64,000 bases of DNA from Frankia canadensis (GTDB lineage: Bacteria > Actinomycetota > Actinomycetes > Frankiales > Frankiaceae): NCBI RefSeq assembly GCF_900197875.1, contig NZ_FZMO01000525.1, positions 19,185 to 83,184 of the forward strand, read 5' to 3'. Below the pieces are notes generated by a model. The model saw only the letters and a list, made by a program, of their open reading frames with translations. It searched no databases and was not told the DNA's origin. The translations under genes and the position numbers were made by a program. The number at the start of each line of letters is the position of its first letter. Positions within the stretch are counted from its first letter, which is position 1. Positions 40,790 through 49,573 of the stretch are shown here, piece after piece.

Positions 40790-42433
40790 TCACCAGTTGC
40801 GGAACCGGCCCTGCATGCCGACCTGGCGGCGGCCGTTGCGCGGCGGGGCCGCCGTCGTCGCCGCCGTCTGCCCGCCCGCCTGCGCGGTGGTCTGCCCACC
40901 GGCGGCCGGGGTGGTCTGCCCACCAGCGGCCGGCGCGGCCTGTCCGCCCGCGGCTGGCATGCCCTGACCACCGGCGGCTGGCGCCGCCTGTCCGCCTGCC
41001 GCCTGTCCGCCTGCGGCCGGAGCGGGCTGGCCGGCGGGAGCGATGGCGGCGGCTGTGGCGACGCCGTTCCCGTCCAGGGTCAGCGTGATCGGGTTGGCGA
41101 CGCCGAAGTTCGCGCAGTTGAGGTTCTCGAACGAGCCGTTGGCCCGGGCGGCGAGGAAGGTGAACAGGTTGGTGCCGGTCGCGGCGTCCGGAGTCTGGCC
41201 CGCGGCGAAGATCGCCTGGGCGTTGAAGACCCGGCGGATACCGGCCGGGTTGGTGAACAGGTTGTTGCAGTACGCGGCGCCGTCCCCGTTGTCACTGCCG
41301 GCGGCGCCGAGCGGGGGCTGATCGACCCCAAGCCGGAACAGGTTCGTCTTGTCCGCGCTCGGGTTGTTGTTGACGAGCGTCATCGGGTCGTTGAGCGGCA
41401 GCAGCGCGATCGGCGCCGCCTGGAACGCGGCGGCCTGCAGCTCGTTCAGCGGAAGCGACCCGGTGGCCTGGCCGTCCTGGGCGCCGTTGGGCCGGGTCGA
41501 GGGGGTGCAGCCCAGCGTCGGGAGGACGAACACGTCCAGCAGGACGTTGTCGCTCGCGTTCGCCAGGTTCACCGCGTTGTTGACGGCGTTCCCGATCGCG
41601 GCGGCCGCCGCGGCGTTCTTCTGCGCGGTCTGGCCGTTGGGGAGCGCCAGGTACTGCGCCGTCACGTTGTCGCTCTGGTCCTGGTCGATGAGCGAGAAGT
41701 CGCGCACGGTCGGGCAGGGCAGGCCGTCCTTCGCCATGCCGAGCGGCGGGACCTGCAGCTTGTTCGCGGCGATCTGCTGGTTCGCGGTCTGGAAGAACGC
41801 CGGGGCGTTGCAGTGCGCGAACTGACCGAAGATCGAGCCGTTCAGGCCGTTGACACAGTTGCCCTGAGCGAGGCTGTCCGTTCCGTTGGCCGCCTGCAGG
41901 GTGAGGTTGTCGCCGTTGAACCCGAACCAGAGACCGACCGTGGCGCCCGCCGGGACCTGCGCCATGGCGGGCGGCGCGGCGGGCTGGGTGCCCGCGTCGA
42001 TCACCAGCGGGTCATACAGGGTGAGCTGGCCGTCCTGGGTGATGATGGCGCCCTGGACGAAGGCGGACTGGGCGATGTTCGCCTCGTTGCAGGGGCCGTC
42101 GGCCGGATTGGTGGCGGTCAGCTGGTAGGGCGTCGCGAGGCCCGCCGGCGTCAGCGGATTCGCCGGCACGATGAGCGTGCAGTTCGCGTTCGGATCGGCG
42201 GTCGCCGCGGCGAGGTGAACCCTGGTCGGCCTGGTGGGGCCCCCGCTCGGACTGCTGGTACAGCCCGCCGCCAGCGCGCAGATCGCGAGCCCGGTGGCGG
42301 CGACGGCGGCGGGTCGCCGTCTGCCTCCGGACGATTCGCGTCCCACGCCGGATGGTCCGTGTGGGGATGAGGTTTCACTCGGGGACAGGGAGGCGGACCG
42401 CCTCCGGTGCAACCGTTCGGCCAGGGATGGCAT
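40790..42433 (-). CDS. Secreted lipoprotein of unknown function with PAAGGQ-repeat tail
   Basis: A 547-residue protein. A basic n-region and hydrophobic segment end in the lipobox LAAGC (Cys58), so it is probably anchored to the outer face of the membrane. ATG 42433 is the listed start; a GTG at 42346 would give a more usual signal-peptide length. The middle about 380 residues are Asn/Ala/Gln-rich with several Cys pairs (NCTLIVPANPLTPAG, GNCVNGLNGS, CNNLFTNPAGIRRVFNAQAIF) and no domain I can name. The C terminus carries irregular repeats of PAAGGQ/AAGGQ (about residues 465-530) and ends in RRQVGMQGRFRNW. It stands alone with a strong terminator. The function is unknown; it may bind a surface ligand. 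Confidence 0.8.
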   Translation of the reverse strand: MPSLAERLHRRRSASLSPSETSSPHGPSGVGRESSGGRRRPAAVAATGLAICALAAGCTSSPSGGPTRPTRVHLAAATADPNANCTLIVPANPLTPAGLATPYQLTATNPADGPCNEANIAQSAFVQGAIITQDGQLTLYDPLVIDAGTQPAAPPAMAQVPAGATVGLWFGFNGDNLTLQAANGTDSLAQGNCVNGLNGSIFGQFAHCNAPAFFQTANQQIAANKLQVPPLGMAKDGLPCPTVRDFSLIDQDQSDNVTAQYLALPNGQTAQKNAAAAAAIGNAVNNAVNLANASDNVLLDVFVLPTLGCTPSTRPNGAQDGQATGSLPLNELQAAAFQAAPIALLPLNDPMTLVNNNPSADKTNLFRLGVDQPPLGAAGSDNGDGAAYCNNLFTNPAGIRRVFNAQAIFAAGQTPDAATGTNLFTFLAARANGSFENLNCANFGVANPITLTLDGNGVATAAAIAPAGQPAPAAGGQAAGGQAAPAAGGQGMPAAGGQAAPAAGGQTTPAAGGQTTAQAGGQTAATTAAPPRNGRRQVGMQGRFRNW

Positions 42434-42959
42434 GGCGCAGTCCTTTCTGGGAACGGAACGTCTTCACGGCCGTTCGCGCGCGGGCGAGGCCGCCGGTGGG
42501 CCGCCGGTGGGCCGCCGAACGTGCTGCCGCAATGCCGGAATGGCGGCACAGCCGCGACGGAGGCAGGTGACAGGCGCTGTCGGTTTCTGTGGGCACGGCA
42601 ATGCCACGCGTTGTGTGTGGGGCGGTCGCGACGCGGGGAGTCGCCGCGAGAAGTGGGGCCGAGAACGGGGGCGACGCGGACCGGTGGCACGCCCGATCGC
42701 GTCGGTGCTGTCGCCGTGGCGCAGCGGTCGGCGGAAAGGCCGCGACCCGCGCTGACGGCTGGGCCGGCCCGAGAACCGGGCGGGCGGTGAGCGAGCAACG
42801 GATCAGGGGATCACCGGCACCTCCGTCCAGGCCCCCCTGGGATTCGCTGGTTACGAAGCCTCACACCCGGACGCACCCCTGTCTACGCACCCCGCGAAAT
42901 CGGGACAAACGGGCATAGTCTGAACTTTTTGCTTCGCGTCGACGTGCTCAGGCCGGTTG
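42434..42959. other. 526-bp region upstream of the lipoprotein gene
   Basis: It must contain the lipoprotein promoter. Overlapping open frames on both strands are compositionally biased and lack homology. Nothing else is seen. Confidence 0.4.
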
Positions 42960-43390
42960 TCAGGCGCGGCGGAACGTGCGGCGGTAGGCGCTGGGGGACA
43001 CCCCGCGGCGGGCGGCGAACTGCTCGCGGAGGATGGCCGCGTGACGGTAGCCGACGCGTGTCGCGATCTGCTCGATGGACAGGCCGGTCGTTTCCAGCAG
43101 CTCCTCGGCCAGCGACAGGCGCTGGTCGCGCAGCCACGCGTGCGGAGAGGTCCCGGTGGCCGATCGGAAGTGCCGGGCGAACGAGCGACGGCTCATCAGA
43201 GCTCGGCCAGCGTGTCGACCGTGAGCGAATGATCGAGGTGCCCCCGGGCCCAGGCGAGGACGAAGGCCAGCCGCTGGTCCTCGCCCTCCCCGGCGACCGG
43301 CGCGGTGACGTACTCAGCCTGGCCCCCGTCGCGGTGTGGCGGGATCACCAGACCACGCGCGATCTCGTTCGCCCAGACGAAGATCGCCGA
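42960..43390 (-). pseudogene. GlxA-type AraC regulator, 5' truncated and frameshifted
   Basis: IPPHRDGGQAEYVTAPV, then LAWARGHLDHSLTVDTLAEL and a stop, then in the next frame MSRRSFARHFRSATGTSPHAWLRDQRLSLAEELL and the second helix-turn-helix ending SAYRRTFRRA. This is the C-terminal part of a DJ-1/PfpI-AraC (GlxA) regulator with a frameshift near 43197 and no DJ-1 domain. The last 78 codons could still be translated alone from ATG 43196. Confidence 0.75.
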
Positions 43391-43396
43391 TCTGTT

Positions 43397-43820
43397 CGAA
43401 GGCTGGTGACGGGCGCGGTGCCCGGCGGCGTCGCGCCGCCGACCTGCCCCGGCTGCGGTGCTGGCGCCAGGCGCGGACGTGGCTGTCCGCGCTGCACGAC
43501 CTCAACCGGATCTACGACGGCCGCATCCTGCCGGTACGGGAGGAGCGGGACCGCGGATCGGCGCGCTGGTCCGACCCGTTCGGGTGCTGGACGGCGTGCG
43601 GGAGGGCAGCCAGTTCGGCGACGTCAACGAGCCGGAGGCGGTGGCCCTCGTCGAGCGGCTCGTCGCCTGCTGTCCTCCGGCCAGTCCGCGGCTCCGCATA
43701 TTACCGCCACCCCGAGCAGGCCCTCGTCTCCCTGTGGACGACCCTCGACGACCTCGGCATCCCGACCGATCATGATGGAAGCCGCCGTGGGCCACGCCGA
43801 GCCGTTTCATTGCGAACCCG
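43397..43820 (+). pseudogene. Frameshifted relic, family unknown
   Basis: Plus-strand stretches with gene-like codon use appear in changing frames: RTWLSALHDLNRIYDGRILP, then FGDVNEPEAVALVERLVACC, then AYYRHPEQALVSLWTTLDDL. They look like one protein broken by several frameshifts. I cannot assign it. Confidence 0.4.
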
Positions 43821-44372
43821 TCAGGGCACGCGGGCTGTGTCCGCGCAGCGGACGATCTCCAGCGCGAGTAGTAGCGGCACGGCAGCCTCGACGAGCGACA
43901 CGGTGAGAAGCGGCAACGGTATCGGGAATGCCAGTGACCAGAACACAGTGAGCGCGCTGACGCTGGAACCGCAGAACAGCACTAGCTCTACACCGAGCTG
44001 GGTAAGCTTCCGGCGTCGACGAGCGGCGTCCAGGCAGTGCTCGGTCTCCCAGCCCAGCGACGTGCGCCGCGCGCCTTCGCCGAGACGGGGGCCGAGCACG
44101 CGGCGTAGATAGCGCCCGATGGCGGATACCTTCTGGTCGTTCACCAGATAGGTCCAACCAAGCACCAGACATACCGGGGGAAGGAGTAGCAGCGCCGGGA
44201 TGCGTTCCCGGCCCGCGCTGAAGGCGAGCGCGACCACGCCGCCGCACGCGGCCAGCGTGGCGTAAACGAGATTGTCACGAACACCGATCCGGCCGAGTTG
44301 CTCTGCCTTGAGGTGCTCGTACTCCGCGAGGTCCACCTGGATGCCGTCGATTCTGGACCGGTCTTCCGTCAT
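43821..44372 (-). CDS. Four-helix membrane protein, third gene of the nucleosidase operon
   Basis: A 183-residue protein. The amphipathic N terminus (GIQVDLAEYEHLKAEQLGRIG) is followed by two hydrophobic helices (about 35-54 and 60-77), a basic cytosolic loop (GRYLRRVLGPRLGEGARRTS) and two more helices (about 126-146 and 150-172). No enzymatic motif is seen. ATG 44372 lies 59 nt after the stop of the 703-residue partner, so all three genes are probably co-transcribed. By position it could be the membrane-damaging or anchoring component of the module (inference). Confidence 0.75.
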   Translation of the reverse strand: MTEDRSRIDGIQVDLAEYEHLKAEQLGRIGVRDNLVYATLAACGGVVALAFSAGRERIPALLLLPPVCLVLGWTYLVNDQKVSAIGRYLRRVLGPRLGEGARRTSLGWETEHCLDAARRRRKLTQLGVELVLFCGSSVSALTVFWSLAFPIPLPLLTVSLVEAAVPLLLALEIVRCADTARVP

Positions 44373-44431
44373 CTTTCATCCTCGCCTTCTCCTGCGGGCG
44401 ATCCGTCCGCACGCCTGGCCGGAGCATCGGA

Positions 44432-46543
44432 TCAGTCGAACAGGCTGTGGGCCCACCGCGCGCGACGTTCCCGGTCACGGCGGATCCAGCCACCTCCCTC
44501 GGACGCCACGGACTCGAGTATCCGCAGCACGCCCTCGAAGCCGGAGTCGCGCAACACGAGTTCGGCCAGGTCCTCGTCCTGACCGTCGAGGCCGGCACCG
44601 CCGGTCGGCCGCCTGTACGACTCCCGCACCGAGACTGCATTCTCGCCGCTGACAAGCCGTACCGTGACGGCGGCCGCCCGCAGCTTCTCGCTCTGGGTGG
44701 CCTGGCCCTTCACGTTTCTGACCCGGCGTGCTCCCTTCTCTCGGGCGCTCACCGATGCCACCTTCTCGTAGCTGAAATGATTCCGCTGCTCGTCGAGGAT
44801 GTCGCCGGTGTGGAAGTCGAGTTTCGCGTTCACCTCGTGAACTCCACTGTGGCTCAGCACGAACACGCGGACGGTGTACGCCGAGTAGCGCGGCGGGCCA
44901 CTGGCCAGGCGCAGCGCACGCGCTCCCTTCGCGCCCTCGACCATGACCGCGTGCGTCACGACATCACGTTCGACAAGACCCGCGCGCTCGATGGCCTCGT
45001 ACCGCACGTGAGCCTTGTCCATGGCCAGCCAACGCGCCATTTCCTCGTCGGACGGGCGGTCGGCGAGAATCTCCCGCCATTCATCGAGCCCTCGCTGCTC
45101 TTCGACGAGAAGCCGCTGCTGTGCGTCCTCACGCAGCGCGATGGCTCGCCGTGACGCGGCCTGCCGCCGGCTCACGAGGACGACCCAGACCGCGCCGACA
45201 CCCAGAAGCACGGCCGAAACCACCTGCCCGACGGCGAACAGCACTCCAAGCGTGGCCACCGCGGCCACGGCCCCCAGCCATGGCGGGCGTCGGGTGATCG
45301 TGTCGCCCGCTGGAGCGGCCTCGTCGAGGTCTCGCGGCTGCCAGGCCGGGCCGCCCGGCGTCGCGGCCCGACGCGCGTGCCAGCGGGCAAGCCAGGCCAC
45401 CGTGTCCGCGGAGCGCTGTGAGTTGCCGTACTGGGCAACGAGTCTCTCCTTGAGGTACGCCCGTACCTCGACGGTCTGCTCGGCCCAGGTGCCGTTGCGG
45501 TGCGGGCGGGCCTCGGTGAACTGGTCCTCCACGACCCGGCACAGGTCGCGGACGAGCCCGCTCGACACCCAGTGCCCCGGGGATCTCGGATCCGGCAATG
45601 TTCTCAGCCGCTGCGCGTTGCGCTCCTCGGCCTCCGCGACGAGCCGGCGCGCCCTCGACTCCACCCCGAGCGGCCCGAGCAGGCGGACGCCCCCCAATTG
45701 AATACCAAGGACCATGATCGCCACCCACCAGTGGTTCATGCCGACCAGCACCGTGCCGGCACACAGCAACAGCGGGCCGCCGGCGATCAACTGCCAACTG
45801 GGAAGCGGTGCCTCCAGGGGAGGAAGGGGGTAGAGCTTCGGCTCCAGCGGATCGGGATGGAAGAACATCCAGACCCGTCGCACGCGGTCGGCCCGAACCT
45901 TCTCCGCAACTACCCGCTCGCGTACCCCGGATTCCAGCTGCTCCCTGACCCGGCCGCTGGCAATCATGGCGAGGCTCCTCCGGATCTCCTCCTGGCGTTC
46001 CGACGGCACCTTGTCGAAGGCCAGAAGATCCTCCCATTCACCGTTCCACTGCTCTGCGTCGGCGGTGGACTCCCGGGCCGTCCCATGGGGCAGGGAGCGC
46101 AACAGCCCCATCACCACGTCCTGTGCCTGGCACCAGGAGTCCTGCGCCTGGTCGGAACAGTAGGCGCGGGCCTTCCTGATCTCCTCGATCAGTTCACTGT
46201 CGAGTTCGTAGACCGACCGGTCGCCGAGAACGGACAGTGTGTAGTAGTAGGCGATCCGGGTGGTGGGCTGACCTCCCCACATGAGCTTGCGCAGAATCTC
46301 CTCGGCCGGCCGCGCCGAATCGGCTCTGAGATAGTTGAGAGCTACCCGACACTGCTCCTCGGGCGAGTCTCCCTGGTAGACGTAGGTCGGGCTGTTCCGG
46401 ATGTCCACCCGGCCGCGGTTCACACCGAACTGAGCACCGACCCTGGCCCCGTTCGACGCCGTGTTGCTGCTGTTCACGGAATCTCGCGGTCCCTCCCAGC
46501 CCTCTGTGTCCCACTCCTCCGAGTCCCACTCCTCGTCAGTCAC
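44432..46543 (-). CDS. 703-residue membrane protein, partner of the nucleoside phosphorylase-like protein
   Basis: GTG 46543 overlaps the end of the upstream nucleosidase gene by 8 bp. After an acidic Trp-rich start (DEEWDSEEWDTEGWEG), residues 26-48 read SNTASNGARVGAQFGVNRGR and on to VDI, nearly the same as the C-terminal motif of the nucleosidase. Residues about 55-150 look helical-repeat-like (CRVALNYLRADSARPAEEIL, RIAYYYTLSVLGDRSVYEL). Hydrophobic hairpins lie at about 250-290 and 421-458. Soluble segments are rich in Arg, Glu and Trp, and the last 200 residues are probably cytosolic (YSAYTVRVFVLSHSGVHEVN). No known catalytic motif is seen. I infer a membrane-bound sensor or effector paired to the nucleosidase through the shared motif. 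Confidence 0.75.
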   Translation of the reverse strand: MTDEEWDSEEWDTEGWEGPRDSVNSSNTASNGARVGAQFGVNRGRVDIRNSPTYVYQGDSPEEQCRVALNYLRADSARPAEEILRKLMWGGQPTTRIAYYYTLSVLGDRSVYELDSELIEEIRKARAYCSDQAQDSWCQAQDVVMGLLRSLPHGTARESTADAEQWNGEWEDLLAFDKVPSERQEEIRRSLAMIASGRVREQLESGVRERVVAEKVRADRVRRVWMFFHPDPLEPKLYPLPPLEAPLPSWQLIAGGPLLLCAGTVLVGMNHWWVAIMVLGIQLGGVRLLGPLGVESRARRLVAEAEERNAQRLRTLPDPRSPGHWVSSGLVRDLCRVVEDQFTEARPHRNGTWAEQTVEVRAYLKERLVAQYGNSQRSADTVAWLARWHARRAATPGGPAWQPRDLDEAAPAGDTITRRPPWLGAVAAVATLGVLFAVGQVVSAVLLGVGAVWVVLVSRRQAASRRAIALREDAQQRLLVEEQRGLDEWREILADRPSDEEMARWLAMDKAHVRYEAIERAGLVERDVVTHAVMVEGAKGARALRLASGPPRYSAYTVRVFVLSHSGVHEVNAKLDFHTGDILDEQRNHFSYEKVASVSAREKGARRVRNVKGQATQSEKLRAAAVTVRLVSGENAVSVRESYRRPTGGAGLDGQDEDLAELVLRDSGFEGVLRILESVASEGGGWIRRDRERRARWAHSLFD

Positions 46544-47456
46544 CGCTGGGCCAGCTTCCGGCCCAGGTGACGCGAATGTCGCCGGTGTTGACGCCGGTCT
46601 GCGTGCCGACCTGGCTGTTGGTGGCGGTGTTGGACGTGCGGACCGTCCCGGGGGCCGTGGGCACTGACCGTCGCGTCGTCGGGCGGGCGCCGGCACCGCC
46701 TTCGTCCTCGCCGCGTTCACTGATGGCCGCCGCGAGGGCGACCGCGAAGGCGGCGGCACTGGCGGCGGCTTGTCGCTGCCCACCTCGACCGTCTGTGGCG
46801 CTCTTTGTGCCGTCCGCATGATCGCTGATCGCCCGAACCGTCGCCATCGACGCCCTGCCGTGGAGGTGGCCCGCCTGCGCGAAACCCGAACTCTCCATCT
46901 CGATCGCCACCGCGTCGTTGAAGTTGCGCCGGATGCGTTCGGCCTCGGGAGAGGTCCTCGAGTTCAGCATGACGTCTCCCGCGGCGACTGCCTCGAAGTG
47001 AACGGCGGGAACGTGACCGTCCGCAGTCTTCGGCAGACCGGCGTGCCAGCGTTGGTCGCGCGGCAGCCGGCGGGCGATCTGCTCCAGCTCGTGGGAGATC
47101 AGCCATGCGTTCGGTCGCACCTGGAACTCGTCATCCTCGCTGCGGCCACCCTGGTAGGAGTGGATTTTGGTTGCGACGACGACGTCACCGATCTCCAGCC
47201 AGTCCCGCAGTCCACCGGCGATGCCGACGAAGAGCATCGCCGTCGGCGAGAACGCGGCAAGTGCGCGTTCCGTCAGCGTCGCCGCAGCCAGAGCTCCGGT
47301 ACCGGTGACGCCCAGGGCGACCTGCCGGCCGGGATGGGCTGCCAGCTCGCCGACATCGAAGATCGTTCCTCCGGTGCACGTGCGCTGCTCCACCTTGGTC
47401 AGGAGATCCCGTATCGCATCGTGCTCGACACCGAGTGCGGTCAGGAAGACAATCAT
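46536..47456 (-). CDS. Nucleoside phosphorylase/nucleosidase-like protein (PNP_UDP_1), probable conflict-system effector
   Basis: A 306-residue protein. Residues 1-235 are a PNP/MTA-SAH nucleosidase domain: IVFLTALGVEHDAIRDLL, VTGTGALAAA, MLFVGIAGGLRDWLEIGDVVVA, purine/ribose-site VAIEMESSGFAQAG and the catalytic-Asp region ATVRAISDHADGTKS. Unlike metabolic enzymes (about 230 residues), it has a low-complexity linker and a C-terminal motif, SNTATNSQVGTQTGVNTGDI with RV (275-296). That motif recurs at the N terminus of the next protein. ATG 47456 follows GAGGAG. Stand-alone PNP domains with such extensions are known from bacterial conflict systems, where they act on nucleosides or nucleotides. 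The exact substrate is unknown. Confidence 0.82.
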   Translation of the reverse strand: MIVFLTALGVEHDAIRDLLTKVEQRTCTGGTIFDVGELAAHPGRQVALGVTGTGALAAATLTERALAAFSPTAMLFVGIAGGLRDWLEIGDVVVATKIHSYQGGRSEDDEFQVRPNAWLISHELEQIARRLPRDQRWHAGLPKTADGHVPAVHFEAVAAGDVMLNSRTSPEAERIRRNFNDAVAIEMESSGFAQAGHLHGRASMATVRAISDHADGTKSATDGRGGQRQAAASAAAFAVALAAAISERGEDEGGAGARPTTRRSVPTAPGTVRTSNTATNSQVGTQTGVNTGDIRVTWAGSWPSGD

Positions 47457-47974
47457 GAGAGGCTCCTCGGGTGTGATGAAGGTCTGTGGAATGGCGTCGA
47501 ACGACGGCCATGAAAAGTCGACCTTGGGCACGATGGGAGGCGAGCACGAAACCAAGACAGGAACCGGCGGTAATAGACGCTCGGGCATCGGGCCGATCTA
47601 CGCCACGAAAACCGCGCGGATCGCTACTCGCGCATGGCGTGGAGTCGCCGGATTCTCGGCGTCACGCTCGCGGCTATACTGATTTACCTGCGGCCTTTCG
47701 GTGGCCGCAAGCGCTCTCATGGCTTGCGGGGTCACGAGAGTTCGGAGACGTGCGGACATCGTTTCAACCAGGTGGTCGTCTGTTCCTCCAGTGCAAACCG
47801 ACAGGAGTTCCTCGCGGCGGGCCTCGGCCGCCCGTCCCGTCGCTTCTCTCATCGGAAATCGGTCGCCGTCATCCGGCTCGGCAACCATACCCCATACCCG
47901 ACATACTACGTTCGTGTCATCGTGACATCAAGGGTTCGGGCGGGTTTTCTGTGTTGCGGACAGAAATCTGCTTG
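47457..47974. other. 518-bp upstream region of the nucleosidase operon
   Basis: It contains the operon promoter. A stem TGCGGCC (47689) / GGCCGCA (47703) with a 7-nt loop lies mid-region. A minus-strand frame 47598-47888 is open but shows no homology. The part near 47880-47960 is AT-richer. Confidence 0.4.
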
Positions 47975-48676
47975 TCAGAAAGCGGAGCCCGTGGGCCGCA
48001 TCATGGGCGGGACCAGCGCCGTCGCGTGGCCGGCACGGTAGAGCGCGGCGGGGCGGCCGTTGCCCGTAGGTCGTTTGCGTCCGGTTGGGGCGAGGAATCC
48101 GGGTGCATCGGTCACTTTGCGATGAAAGTTTGGTTTGTCCAGGTTGACTCCCCAAACGACCTCGTACACCTCGCGGAGCTCCGCGATGGTGAACTCACGT
48201 CGGCAGAACGCCGGTGCGATCGTGCGGAACTGGAGCTGGTCGCGTGCGAGCTCCACCGCATCGTCGAGGATCTGGTTGTGATCGAAGGCGAGCTTCAGCC
48301 GTCGCGCTTCGGTAACCGGCAGCCAGCTCGCCGCACGGGCATCGGAACCAGCCCGGGGGGAAGGCAGGTGGGGCGCGATGGCCAGATAGGCGCACGTGAT
48401 CACCCGGGGTGTCCGTGGGTCCCGCTCCGGTGCGGAGTAGACACCCACCTGCTGCAGATGCAGTGCCTCGGCATCCAGACCGGTTTCTTCACCCAGCTCC
48501 CGAGCGGCTGTCTCATCCAGGCTTTCGCGTCCCCGCAGGAAACCGCCCGGCAACGCGGTCCGGCCGGCGAACGGCTCGTTTCCTCGTTCCACTGTCAACA
48601 CGCAGAGCTGCCCGGCCCGGATCGTCACGATCACTAGATCCGCGGTGAGCGTGACCGTTGTACGGGGGCGGTTCAT
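47975..48676 (-). CDS. NUDIX hydrolase with NrtR-type C-terminal domain
   Basis: A 233-residue protein. The NUDIX box is GGFLRGRESLDETAARELGEETGL (G, E, REL, EE and G positions all conserved). The C-terminal part (DHNQILDDAVELARDQLQF, FTIAELREVYEVVWG, NFHRKVTDAPGFLAPTG) is the winged helix typical of NrtR, an ADP-ribose-responsive regulator of NAD metabolism. Some relatives are only ADP-ribose hydrolases. ATG 48676 is the start. It lies upstream of the nucleosidase operon on the same strand, separated by 518 bp, so a regulatory or metabolic link is possible but unproven. Confidence 0.85.
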   Translation of the reverse strand: MNRPRTTVTLTADLVIVTIRAGQLCVLTVERGNEPFAGRTALPGGFLRGRESLDETAARELGEETGLDAEALHLQQVGVYSAPERDPRTPRVITCAYLAIAPHLPSPRAGSDARAASWLPVTEARRLKLAFDHNQILDDAVELARDQLQFRTIAPAFCRREFTIAELREVYEVVWGVNLDKPNFHRKVTDAPGFLAPTGRKRPTGNGRPAALYRAGHATALVPPMMRPTGSAF

Positions 48677-48784
48677 TCCGCGAGATTACTCTCGGTCAGC
48701 GGGGCAGGCTGGCGGCGTGTCGTCACAGGCTCTACCCAGGGATCTCCATGTGCCTCAACCGGGCTGGTGACACGGCTGGGATTG

Positions 48785-49573
48785 TCAGTCCGCCCAGGCC
48801 TGATCCGCCGGGGCACAGCTGACGAAGACGACCGGCCGTCGTAACGGCGATGCGACGACACGTGCTGGCGACGTGGACCGGCCCGGTCCCGCCGCCGTCC
48901 CCGGTTCCCACCGAACCCATTGATCAACAATGGCAGGGTTCCGGCCTGCCGGCAGGATGATCGAGAAACCGCCGGCCTCGCCGATCGCCTCGGTCACGCC
49001 CTCGAACAGCTCCGGGCGGTGCTCCACCAGCCACCGCGCCCCGAGCTTGCCGCCGGCCTCCTCGTCGGCGAGGAACGCGAGGACCAGATCCCGCGGCGGG
49101 GCGACGCCTTCGCGACGCAGCCCGCGGGCCACGGCCAGCGTCATCGCGACCATGCCCTTCATGTCGACGGCGCCGCGTCCCCACACGTACCCGTCGGCGA
49201 CCTCCCCGGAGAAGGGGTGGACGGTCCACTCGCTCGCGTCCGCCGGGACAACGTCCAGGTGGCCGTGTACGAGCAGTGCGCCGCGGGCCGGGTCGGAGCC
49301 CGGCAGGCGGACGATGACGTTGCCACGCCCGCGGCCACCGGACTCCACATAGGTCGGCTCGTAGCCGACCTCGGCGAGCTTCTCGGCGACGTACTCCGCC
49401 GCCGCCCGCTCCGTCCCTTGAGTATCCGGATCGCCGTCGTTGGTGGTGTCGATGGCGATCAGGTCGCTGGCCAGCGTCACCACCTCGGCGACGGGGCCTG
49501 GGGCCGGGCCGCCGAGGGGCGAGGTGGCGGGGCCGGTGTCGGACCGGGACGGCGTGCGATCATCCCCTTGCAC
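48785..49573 (-). CDS. M20-family deacylase/peptidase, C-terminally truncated
   Basis: A 262-residue remnant of a protein family that is normally 400-450 residues. Metal ligands of the catalytic domain are present: H103/H105-D107 (LLVHGHLDVV), D137 (GRGAVDMKGM) and the E171-E172 pair (LADEEAGG). After GEAGGFSIILPAGRNP (about residue 213) homology stops, so the dimerisation domain and final His ligand are missing; the last 45 codons are unrelated. GTG 49573 overlaps the GNAT stop by 14 nt. In the operon it would remove an N-acyl group, but in this form it is probably inactive. Confidence 0.75.
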   Translation of the reverse strand: MQGDDRTPSRSDTGPATSPLGGPAPGPVAEVVTLASDLIAIDTTNDGDPDTQGTERAAAEYVAEKLAEVGYEPTYVESGGRGRGNVIVRLPGSDPARGALLVHGHLDVVPADASEWTVHPFSGEVADGYVWGRGAVDMKGMVAMTLAVARGLRREGVAPPRDLVLAFLADEEAGGKLGARWLVEHRPELFEGVTEAIGEAGGFSIILPAGRNPAIVDQWVRWEPGTAAGPGRSTSPARVVASPLRRPVVFVSCAPADQAWAD

